Assembly (NCBI RefSeq): GCF_014334735.1
Contig: NZ_CP060587.1
Span: 2,604,001-2,668,000 of the forward strand
From: Aeromicrobium senzhongii
Lineage (GTDB): Bacteria > Actinomycetota > Actinomycetes > Propionibacteriales > Nocardioidaceae
Direction: 5' to 3'
DNA length: 64,000 bases
The position numbers were made by a program, and so were the translations under genes. Under the pieces are notes generated by a model that was not told the DNA's origin, did not search any database, and worked only from the letters and a program-made list of their open reading frames with translations. Below are positions 1 to 6,869 of the stretch, piece by piece; the first letter of the stretch is position 1, and every line of letters starts with the position of its first letter.

Positions 1-921
1 ACTCAGGACGGCGTCCTCGTGGTGCGTCACGAGAACGAGATCGGCGGGACCACCGACGTCGCCGAGCGACCGGAGTTCGCCCACCTGCGCACGACGAAGT
101 TCATCGACGGCGTGCCGCTCACGGGCTGGTTCACCGAGGACTTCACCCTCGAGGAGATCAAGACCCTGCGCACGCGGGAGCGGCTGCCCCAGCTGCGCCC
201 GCAGAACCTGCCCCTGAACGGCCGTGAGCAGATCCTGACGCTCGACGAGGTCATCGACATCGCCGAGACCGAGAACGCGCGCCGCGGCCCGGACGCCGAG
301 CCGGTCGGGGTCTACGTCGAGACCAAGCACCCGACGTACTTCAGCCGGTTGGGCCTGGACCTGAACGACCGGTTGATGGAGGTGCTGGAGCGCCGTGGAC
401 TGAACCGGCCGGACGCCAAGGTCGTCATCCAGTCGATGGAGACGGCGAACCTCAAGGCCCTCGCCGACCGCACGCCGCTCCCGCTGGTGCAGCTCATGGA
501 GCGCAAGGGCGGCCCGTACGACCTCGTCGCGGCCTTCGACCCGCGTGACTACGCGGCGCTGACCGCCCCGCAGGAGCTGGCGAAGATCGCCGAGTACGCC
601 CAGGGCATCGGGCCGAACAAGAGCCTGGTCATCGCGCGCGACCGGCACCAGAACCTGCTCGGCGAGACCGACCTCGTCCGCGACGCGCACGCGGCGGGCC
701 TGTTCGTGCACATCTGGACGATGCGCAACGAGAACAACTTCCTGCCCGTCCAGTGGCGCACGAGCGAGAACGTGGCCGACCCCGGCGACGCGACGGCCGA
801 GCTGCTGGCCTTCTACGCCGCCGGGGTCGACGGGGTGTTCTCGGACTTCACACGGACGGCGGTGGCGGCGCGGTCGGCCCATCTGTCGGCGCGGGCGGCG
901 GCGGGTACGGCTGGTTCGTGA
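1..921 (+). CDS. Glycerophosphodiester phosphodiesterase (5' truncated by window)
   Basis: Hydrolyses glycerophosphodiesters to glycerol-3-phosphate and an alcohol (GDPD/GlpQ family, TIM barrel). The reading frame is open from base 1, so the N-terminus, including the HRG motif and any signal peptide, lies upstream. The visible part begins TQDGVLVVRHENEI, the usual GDPD strand after the first catalytic block. It continues with YVETKHPTYF (metal-binding Glu of the E-x-K type) and IWTMRNENNF near the C-terminus, matching the family's VWTxRxE strand. 306 residues are seen. The last 74 bases overlap the 3' end of the convergent PspC gene. Family is confident; periplasmic/secreted location is inferred from GlpQ-type relatives. 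Confidence 0.9.
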   Translation, partial: TQDGVLVVRHENEIGGTTDVAERPEFAHLRTTKFIDGVPLTGWFTEDFTLEEIKTLRTRERLPQLRPQNLPLNGREQILTLDEVIDIAETENARRGPDAEPVGVYVETKHPTYFSRLGLDLNDRLMEVLERRGLNRPDAKVVIQSMETANLKALADRTPLPLVQLMERKGGPYDLVAAFDPRDYAALTAPQELAKIAEYAQGIGPNKSLVIARDRHQNLLGETDLVRDAHAAGLFVHIWTMRNENNFLPVQWRTSENVADPGDATAELLAFYAAGVDGVFSDFTRTAVAARSAHLSARAAAGTAGS

Positions 922-1123
922 CGTCCGAGGGCATCAGCAGCCATGCCGCGAGGTAGACCAGCAACGTCGTGCCGACGCCGACCACGACCAACACCACGGT
1001 GATGAGCCGGATCAGGTTCGCGTCCACTCCGGTGTACTGCGCCAGCCCGCCACAGACGCCGCCGACCCACTTGTCGGTCGAGCTCCGGGTGAGCCGCTTG
1101 GGCGCGGGGGTGGGTGGGGTCAT
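848..1123 (-). CDS. Small PspC-domain membrane protein
   Basis: 91-residue protein with one PspC domain (about residues 8-68): the signature VGGVCGGLAQYTGVDANLIR is followed by a hydrophobic helix and the typical AAWLLMPSD end. A proline-rich tail follows (PYPPPPAPTDGPTAPPPPSV). PspC proteins sense or transmit envelope stress. I start at the ATG at 1123 because a strong ribosome-binding site (AGGAGGAAG) precedes it and because the stop of the upstream gene overlaps it as ATGA. Third gene of a minus-strand operon with the 61-residue protein and the PspC/LiaF-like protein. Its tail is encoded opposite the end of the GDPD gene. A longer in-frame start upstream exists but lacks PspC-like sequence. 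Confidence 0.85.
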   Translation of the reverse strand: MTPPTPAPKRLTRSSTDKWVGGVCGGLAQYTGVDANLIRLITVVLVVVGVGTTLLVYLAAWLLMPSDVTNQPYPPPPAPTDGPTAPPPPSV

Positions 1124-1305
1124 GGCTTCCTCCTGAGGGTCAGTGCGATGCCGGCGACGCCGGCGATGATGAGAGCCACGGGACCGGCGATCGCCAGGTC
1201 GTCGACGCTCACCACGTCGTAGGTCAGCGCGGCCCAGCCGGCCACGACGAGGGCGAACAGGACGCCGAAGACGAGCGCGTCCCAGCGCAGCGGATGGGTG
1301 TTCAT
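1120..1305 (-). CDS. Small two-helix membrane protein in PspC operon
   Basis: 61 residues with two hydrophobic segments (about 10-30 and 38-55) and a short basic C-terminus (LTLRRKP). I do not recognise a named family. It overlaps both neighbours by four bases (ATGA at each junction), so translation is probably coupled and the three genes 1302-2564, 1120-1305 and 848-1123 form one operon. Its role is presumably in the same envelope-stress complex, but that rests on context only. Confidence 0.75.
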   Translation of the reverse strand: MNTHPLRWDALVFGVLFALVVAGWAALTYDVVSVDDLAIAGPVALIIAGVAGIALTLRRKP

Positions 1306-2564
1306 CGTCGCACCACCGTGATCTCGCCCGCCGTTCCACGAATCTCGATGACCAGGGCCCCGAGGGCGTCGGAGGGCCGGTCGAGACGGGGGTTGCGACC
1401 TTGGCGGACCTCGTCGAAGACGTCGATCTCGCCGCCTGCGGTCAACGATGCCTCCACGGCGACGTCCAGGTCACGGGGCACGACCACGGTGGTCTCCCCC
1501 ATGCCGTGGTCGACCTCGAGCCGACGACCGGCGAGTGCGGCGGGATCCTGCACCGCGGTGAGGTCGACACTCACCTCGCCGAAGCCCAGCTCGACCTGTT
1601 CGGGAACCGCGGCGGCCGTAGTCGGACGCAGGTCGACGTCACCGGCGCTGAAGTTCGGCACGAAGGATGCCGCGGCGAGGACCGGCAGGATCAGCAGACC
1701 GACGAGGACCAGGGCGCCCGGGTGCCCGATACGGGTCCCGACGAAGAGGCCGACCGCGACGATCGCCAGGGCGACCGCCGGATAGACGGCGACGTCCACG
1801 GGCTCCTGGATGACGGACCACAGTCCCAGCGCGCCCATCGCCGCGACGATGGCGGACAGGGTGACCAGCAGCAGGGCCGGCGACCACTTCTCCCGCGGGG
1901 GACGGGGTGGCACCACGCTCGTCGGCGGTCCCGGTGGCGCGCTGGAGGGCGGCCCGGACTCGCCCATGACGGCGGTCGCCTCCTCGTCCGTGGCGATGGG
2001 TGAGGTCATGTCGTTCTCTCCTGCGGGGGTCGAGGGAAACGCGGCGCCGGAGGGCGGCGCGGCGGACGGACGGGTGGGCTCGGTGGCGGCCTCCGGCCGG
2101 TACGGCGGGGGCGGCACGACGGGCGCGGCTGCCGAGCGCTGCCTGGGCCGTACCGCGACGAACCAGTAGACGGCCGCGACGGGCACGGCGATCCAGAACA
2201 GCACCCACAACCAGCCGACCCACATCCACGGGCTGCCCCAGGCCTGGTTGCCGAGGACCGCGGCGACCGCCAGGACACCGGCGATGACCAGACCCACCGT
2301 CCGCACGTGGGAGTCCGACTGGAGGTCGAACGCGTCGCCCAGCGCGCTGCGCTGGGCCCCCTCGCGCGGGATCAGCAACCAGCCGGCCAGGTAGAGCAGC
2401 GGTCCGGAGAAGCCGATCAGGGTCAACACGACGAAGGCGATGCGCACGATGACGGGATCGATGTCGAAGGTGCGCGCGAGGCCGCTCGCGACACCGGCGA
2501 TCATCTTCTCGTCGTTCGAGCGGCGCAGGCCCTCGAGTGACGAGGTGGAAGGGGGACTTGTCAT
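1302..2564 (-). CDS. PspC-domain protein with LiaF-like C-terminal domain
   Basis: 420 residues. The N-terminal PspC domain spans about 10-70 (MIAGVASGLARTFDIDPVIV, then GWLLIPREG). Several transmembrane helices and a Pro/Ser/Thr-rich cytoplasmic linker (about 140-225) follow, then more helices. A C-terminal beta-rich segment (about 325-420, with VELGFGEVSVDL and GMGETTVVVPRD) resembles the LiaF/DUF2154 'cell wall-active antibiotics response' domain. LiaF-type proteins restrain a histidine kinase until envelope damage occurs, and the divergent neighbour here is a PspC-fused kinase with its regulator, so a LiaF-like negative sensor is a reasonable inference. A GAGGCT hexamer six bases before the ATG suggests a leaderless transcript. 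Confidence 0.85.
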   Translation of the reverse strand: MTSPPSTSSLEGLRRSNDEKMIAGVASGLARTFDIDPVIVRIAFVVLTLIGFSGPLLYLAGWLLIPREGAQRSALGDAFDLQSDSHVRTVGLVIAGVLAVAAVLGNQAWGSPWMWVGWLWVLFWIAVPVAAVYWFVAVRPRQRSAAAPVVPPPPYRPEAATEPTRPSAAPPSGAAFPSTPAGENDMTSPIATDEEATAVMGESGPPSSAPPGPPTSVVPPRPPREKWSPALLLVTLSAIVAAMGALGLWSVIQEPVDVAVYPAVALAIVAVGLFVGTRIGHPGALVLVGLLILPVLAAASFVPNFSAGDVDLRPTTAAAVPEQVELGFGEVSVDLTAVQDPAALAGRRLEVDHGMGETTVVVPRDLDVAVEASLTAGGEIDVFDEVRQGRNPRLDRPSDALGALVIEIRGTAGEITVVRR

Positions 2565-2701
2565 GACTCCAGCCTCTCGCGCACCACGGCCCCGACGCCA
2601 TCAGGTGAACCCCTGGTCCTCCCCCGAGACGGGCTCGGCCCGGACCGGGGTCGAACCTCATGGCGCTCGTGCGCGCCCGCGTGTGAGGCTGGAGCCATGA
2701 C
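2560..2701. promoter_or_regulatory. Divergent promoter region with inverted 17-bp motif over both start codons
   Basis: The 17-mer GAGGCTGGAGCCATGAC at 2685-2701 (plus) recurs as GAGGCTGGAGTCATGAC on the minus strand at 2576-2560, a single mismatch. Each copy holds a putative -10 (GAGGCT), a six-base gap and the start codon of one of the two divergent PspC-containing operons. The 108 bases between the copies hold no gene. The symmetry suggests joint control, perhaps by the adjacent LuxR-type regulator; that is inference. Confidence 0.6.
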
Positions 2702-3965
2702 GACCGCCGCGCACGACGCTCCGGGCCGTTCCGGCCAGGGCGGCTACCGGCGTGCCTACCGGCCGGCCGACCGTCGCATCGTCGCCGGAGTCAGCGCCGG
2801 CCTCGCGGAGCACCTGCGCCTGCCCGTCGTGTGGGTGCGCGTCGGGTTCGTCGTCGCCACCGTCATCCACGGTGCCGGCCTCATCGCCTACCTGCTGCTG
2901 TGGTGGTTCCTGCCGTTGCAGGCGCCGACCGACTCCCCCGGGCTGGCCTCGGCCCGGCGGCGCGGCCTGCGCCCGGGCAGTCGCGGCCCGTCACGCCTCG
3001 AGATCGTCCAGAGCGCCGCGATCGGCGCGATCGGCCTGGGCGTCCTGGGCCTCATGGCACTCGCGGGAGGGTGGCTCCAGGGCTGGATGCTGCCCCTGCT
3101 GCTGTTCGTCACCGGCATCGCCGTCGTGTGGCGGATGTTCGACGACGCGACCTGGAACGCCTGGCTCCGCCAGACCGAGGGGCCCGCCTACGTCATGCGC
3201 CTGCTGGTCGGCGTGACCCTCATCGGCCTCGGCGCCGTCTACGTCCTCACGGTGAATCGCGGCTGGTCGGCCGCCGTCGACTTCGGGTCTGCCCTGGTGA
3301 TCGCCGTCGCCGGCATCGGCCTGATCCTCGGACCCTGGATCCTGGGGCTGTGGACCGACCTCGGTCGTGAGCGGCTCGAGCGCATCCGGTCCCAGGAGCG
3401 TGCCGACGTCGCGGCCCACCTGCACGACTCCGTCCTGCAGACGCTCGCCCTGCTGCAGAAGAACGCCGACGACCCGGCCGCCGTGGCCACCCTGGCCCGG
3501 CGCCAGGAGCGCGAGCTGCGCGACTGGTTGTACGGCCGCCAGGGCGAGGTCACGACGTTCGCGGCGGCCCTGCGCGAGATGGCCGGTGAGACCGAGGCCA
3601 ACCACCGCATCGTGGTGGAGGTCGTCACGGTCGGCGACGCGGTGCTGGACGACGCCGTTCGCGCCCTGCTGGCCGCCACCGGCGAGGCCGTGGTGAACGC
3701 CGCCAAGCACTCCGGGGCCGAGCGCGTCGACGTCTACGCCGAGCGGGTCCCCGCCGGCGAGGGTGCCCGGCTCGAGGTCTTCGTGCGCGACCGCGGCACG
3801 GGGTTCGACCCCGATACGATCCCCGAGGACCGTCTGGGCATCCGAAACTCGATCATCGGCCGCGCCGAGCGCCACGGCGGCACGGCTCGCGTCCGCAGCA
3901 CGCCGGACGGGGGCACCGAGGTGGCGCTGACCATGCCCGTGTCGGGCGACAAGGAGACCTCATGA
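2697..3965 (+). CDS. PspC-domain sensor histidine kinase (HisKA_3 / NarL-type)
   Basis: 422 residues. An N-terminal PspC domain (about 20-78, with RRIVAGVSAGLAEHLRLPVV) acts as the sensor. Three to four further membrane helices follow (about 105-220). The dimerisation/phosphoacceptor helix is ERADVAAHLHDSVLQTL, with the likely phosphorylated His at 243. The ATPase domain carries GEAVVNAAKHSGAERV (N box) and RDRGTGFDPD (G1 box). It phosphorylates the response regulator encoded directly downstream, whose ATG overlaps its stop codon by four bases. Together with the divergent PspC/LiaF-like operon this looks like a LiaFSR-style envelope-stress system in which the kinase itself carries PspC. The stimulus is unknown. 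Confidence 0.92.
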   Translation: MTTAAHDAPGRSGQGGYRRAYRPADRRIVAGVSAGLAEHLRLPVVWVRVGFVVATVIHGAGLIAYLLLWWFLPLQAPTDSPGLASARRRGLRPGSRGPSRLEIVQSAAIGAIGLGVLGLMALAGGWLQGWMLPLLLFVTGIAVVWRMFDDATWNAWLRQTEGPAYVMRLLVGVTLIGLGAVYVLTVNRGWSAAVDFGSALVIAVAGIGLILGPWILGLWTDLGRERLERIRSQERADVAAHLHDSVLQTLALLQKNADDPAAVATLARRQERELRDWLYGRQGEVTTFAAALREMAGETEANHRIVVEVVTVGDAVLDDAVRALLAATGEAVVNAAKHSGAERVDVYAERVPAGEGARLEVFVRDRGTGFDPDTIPEDRLGIRNSIIGRAERHGGTARVRSTPDGGTEVALTMPVSGDKETS

Positions 3966-4606
3966 CCGTCCTGTCCGTCCTGGTGGTCGACGACCACGCG
4001 ATGTTCCGCACGGGCGTGCGGGCCGAGCTCGAGCGGCTCGGCAGCGGCCGGGTCGAGGTCGTGGGTGAGGCCGAGGACGTCGACACCGCCGTCGAGGCCA
4101 TCGCCGCGCTGCGGCCCGACGTCGTCCTGCTCGACGTCCACCTGCCCGGGGGCGGCGGCACCGAGATCCTGCGGCGCGCCGGTGCGGGCAGCACCTTCCT
4201 GGCGCTCTCGGTCAGCGACGCCGCCGAGGACGTCATCGGGGTCATCCGCGCCGGCGCGCGCGGCTACGTCACGAAGAACATCTCCGCCGACGAGCTGCTC
4301 GACGCGATCGACCGCGTGGCCGGTGGCGACGCCGTCTTCAGCCCTCGGCTGGCCGGCTTCGTGCTCGACGCCTTCGCCGGGACCATCGAGATCGCCCAGG
4401 TCGACGAGGACCTCGACCGCCTCACCGACCGCGAGCGCGAGGTCATGCGGCTCATCGCCCGCGGCTACGCCTACAAGGAGGTGGCGAAGGAGCTGTTCAT
4501 CTCGGTCAAGACCGTCGAGACCCACGTCTCGAGCGTCCTGCGCAAGCTGCAGCTCTCGAGCCGCCACGAGCTGACCCGCTGGGCGAGCGACCGACGACTG
4601 ATCTGA
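3962..4606 (+). CDS. LuxR/NarL-family response regulator
   Basis: 214 residues. The receiver domain (about 4-120) has the acidic pair in VVDDHAMF, phosphoacceptor Asp58 in VVLLDVHLPGG, Ser83 in LALSVSD and Lys105 in GYVTKN. The LuxR-type helix-turn-helix is C-terminal (about 148-205): LTDREREVMRLIARGYAYKE and SVKTVETHVSSVLRKL. Translationally coupled to the preceding PspC-histidine kinase. Likely targets include the two divergent PspC promoters, which share an inverted motif, but this is inferred. Confidence 0.93.
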   Translation: MTVLSVLVVDDHAMFRTGVRAELERLGSGRVEVVGEAEDVDTAVEAIAALRPDVVLLDVHLPGGGGTEILRRAGAGSTFLALSVSDAAEDVIGVIRAGARGYVTKNISADELLDAIDRVAGGDAVFSPRLAGFVLDAFAGTIEIAQVDEDLDRLTDREREVMRLIARGYAYKEVAKELFISVKTVETHVSSVLRKLQLSSRHELTRWASDRRLI

Positions 4607-4613
4607 GCGAACC

Positions 4614-4630
4614 GCCGGACAGACTCCGGC
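4614..4630. terminator. Short hairpin between convergent genes
   Basis: Perfect 6-bp stem GCCGGA / TCCGGC with a 5-base loop (CAGAC), between the ends of the response regulator (+) and the DUF4185 fusion gene (-). No T-run follows on either strand, so terminator function is only likely. Confidence 0.4.
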
Positions 4631-4633
4631 CGA

Positions 4634-6778
4634 TCAGGGCAGGTCGATGCGCAGGAACTCGGGCCGGTAGAGGCTCGGATCGGCCTGGACGTCGCCGTCG
4701 GTCGTGTTGCGGCTGACCGAGACGACCATCGTCCCGGGCTCGGGGAAGAGGTCCGGATGGGCCAGCGGCATGTACCGCAGCTCCGAGCTGGTCGAGGGGA
4801 TCTTGGCGACGGGCGGCAGGGCCGTGAACGGGCCGGTCGGGCTCGGGCCCTTCCACAGGACCAGGTCGGTGCCGACGAAGTCCGACTGCTTGCTGAGCGC
4901 GTACCAGGAGTCGCCCTCGCGGAAGACCGAGAACGTCTGCGAGACGCCGTCTCGCTGGTCGATGAGCGTGGCGGCACGATCCTCGTCGCGCTGCCAGCGG
5001 CTGCCGTCCCAGTACCGCCACGTCGACTGGTCGGTGATGTCGGTCAGCCTGGCCCGGGCCACCGAGACGGCCCAGCCGAAGCCGTTCTCGGACGACCGGC
5101 TGGTGCCGTAGAGGTAGACGGTGTCCCCCACCACCGTCCCTGCGGCGCCCCACGTCGGGCGGGCCGGGTCGGGGTCGTCCTTGCCGAGGTCCACGACGCG
5201 CTGCAGCACCGGCCCCTGCCCCGACTCGACGTCGAAGATCGCGACGGCCGGGCCCAGGTTGCGGAAGGCGAACGGGCCGTCGTCGCCGGTCTGCTCGACG
5301 CGCTGCGCCATCACGCCGACGAGGTCGTGCCCGTCGAGCTCCACCGACGCGATCGACATCGGCCAGTAGCCGACGCCGTCGGGACGGTCGGGGATCAGCG
5401 CACCGCGGTTGCGGCGCTGGACGAGCCCGGCACACCCGTCGCCGAGCACGAGCATCGAGTTGCGCACCATCGTCGTGCTGTCGTAGTCGGGCCGCCGGAC
5501 CGTGTCGCCGAAGACGAAGAGCTCGCGCCCGTCGGCCAACGCCGTGCTGGCCCCCACGTCCCCGCCCACGAAGCCCGCGATGTCGTCGACCGTCTCGATC
5601 CGCTGGTTGAGCTCCTCGACGTTCCGCGGCAGCGTCACGGGCGCGCAGGTCACCGTCACCGACGGCTGAGGGGCCGACGTCGTGAAGGCCGGCGCCGCGG
5701 GCGTCACGACGAGCACGCCGGCGAGGAACAGCGCCCCGAGAGCGGCGACGACGGGACGGCGGCGCAGTGAGGGATGGACGCTCAGCAGACCCGGGCGGGA
5801 CTCGGCCTCCGTCGCGGCGACCGTGGTGGCGGCCAGGCCGATCATCGTCCAGAGCATGAACATCAGCACGACGCGCTCGACACCCTCACCGTCGAAGTAG
5901 GCCAGGTCGCGGGTGCCCCACGTCGCCGCGCCCGGCGGCAGCCAGGCCAGCAGCGTCGGCCACACCACGGGCATCGGGGTCAACGGCCACGCGCCGATCG
6001 CGCCGGGGATCCCCAGCACGAGTCCCGCGATGGCCAAGCCCAGACCGAGGCCGCCGAACCACGCGATCAGCGCGAGGGCGACCGCGCCGACGCCCAGGAC
6101 GACCAGCGCGCCCAGAGCCGCGAGGGACCAGAAGGGCGCGTCGAAGCGGTCGATCACCACGTCGCTGAGGAACGCGCCGCCGACGCCGGCCACCGCAGCC
6201 CCTCCGGCCAGCACGGCGAAACGCAGCAGCACCAGACGGGGCCCGGCCGAGCGGGCTCCGAAGACCAGTCCCAGCAGCCCCGCGAACGCGACGCCGAGCA
6301 GCGCCCACCCCATGGCGAGCCGGAAGGGACCGACTCCCTGCGGGTCGCGCGCGCTCGTGGGGATCCGATCACTTACGCGCACGGTCTGCCCGCTGACGGC
6401 GAGGATCTCCTCGACCGTGGAGCGCACCTCGTCGGCCTCGGCGCGGCCGGCGGCGCTGGCCACCCACAGGACGTGCCGGTCCCCGCGGCCCAGCAGCAGG
6501 ACACCGCTGACGGACCGGTCCCGCAGGCTGGCCTCGGCGGCCTTCCGCGACGGGCTCAGCCGCGCGGCGAGCGGTTGGTCGACCGGGCCGTTGAGCGCAT
6601 CGCGCATCGTCGTGGCCTGGGGCTCCGGGCCCACGACGGCGACCGGGATCTCGCGCGGGGCCGCCTGGGTCAGGCCCGGCAGCTCCGAGGCCGGATCGAT
6701 CCGCACCAGCAGGGTCGTGAGCGCGATCGCCACCACGAAACCGGCGACCGTGAGGCCCACCCCCCGCACGCGGTCCAT
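4634..6778 (-). CDS. Polytopic membrane protein fused to extracellular DUF4185-like propeller
   Basis: 714 residues in two unlike halves. Residues 1-370: a first helix (about 8-25), a roughly 130-residue extracytoplasmic segment, then six or so helices; this arrangement resembles ABC-2-type/YhgE-Pip-like permease proteins. Residues about 375-714: a beta-rich domain with FVFGDTVRRPDYDSTTMVRN, WGAAGTVVGDTVYLYG and SWYALSKQSDF, features of DUF4185-like five-bladed propellers related to glycosidase folds. The last helix ends in an Ala-rich signal-like stretch, so the propeller should face outside. A TACGGT hexamer lies six bases before the ATG. No ATPase gene adjoins. Substrate unknown; the domain pairing is unusual. 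Confidence 0.75.
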   Translation of the reverse strand: MDRVRGVGLTVAGFVVAIALTTLLVRIDPASELPGLTQAAPREIPVAVVGPEPQATTMRDALNGPVDQPLAARLSPSRKAAEASLRDRSVSGVLLLGRGDRHVLWVASAAGRAEADEVRSTVEEILAVSGQTVRVSDRIPTSARDPQGVGPFRLAMGWALLGVAFAGLLGLVFGARSAGPRLVLLRFAVLAGGAAVAGVGGAFLSDVVIDRFDAPFWSLAALGALVVLGVGAVALALIAWFGGLGLGLAIAGLVLGIPGAIGAWPLTPMPVVWPTLLAWLPPGAATWGTRDLAYFDGEGVERVVLMFMLWTMIGLAATTVAATEAESRPGLLSVHPSLRRRPVVAALGALFLAGVLVVTPAAPAFTTSAPQPSVTVTCAPVTLPRNVEELNQRIETVDDIAGFVGGDVGASTALADGRELFVFGDTVRRPDYDSTTMVRNSMLVLGDGCAGLVQRRNRGALIPDRPDGVGYWPMSIASVELDGHDLVGVMAQRVEQTGDDGPFAFRNLGPAVAIFDVESGQGPVLQRVVDLGKDDPDPARPTWGAAGTVVGDTVYLYGTSRSSENGFGWAVSVARARLTDITDQSTWRYWDGSRWQRDEDRAATLIDQRDGVSQTFSVFREGDSWYALSKQSDFVGTDLVLWKGPSPTGPFTALPPVAKIPSTSSELRYMPLAHPDLFPEPGTMVVSVSRNTTDGDVQADPSLYRPEFLRIDLP

Positions 6779-6784
6779 GGGGCC

Positions 6785-6790
6785 ACCGTA
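6785..6790 (-). promoter_or_regulatory. -10 TACGGT, leaderless start of the DUF4185 fusion gene
   Basis: TACGGT on the minus strand ends six bases before the ATG at 6778, placing the transcript start at or next to the start codon. No Shine-Dalgarno sequence is present. Confidence 0.5.
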
Positions 6791-6854
6791 GCGACGGCGC
6801 CGCGAGACGGCCGCCGCGCCGCCCGTCTCGGGGCAGCCTGTCGGGACCCGCGAC

Positions 6855-6860
6855 TAGGCT
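6855..6860 (+). promoter_or_regulatory. -10 TAGGCT for pcrA
   Basis: TAGGCT lies nine bases before the pcrA ATG at 6870, with no purine-rich ribosome-binding site between, so the transcript has at most a few leader bases. Confidence 0.5.
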
Positions 6861-6869
6861 GTATCCGCG

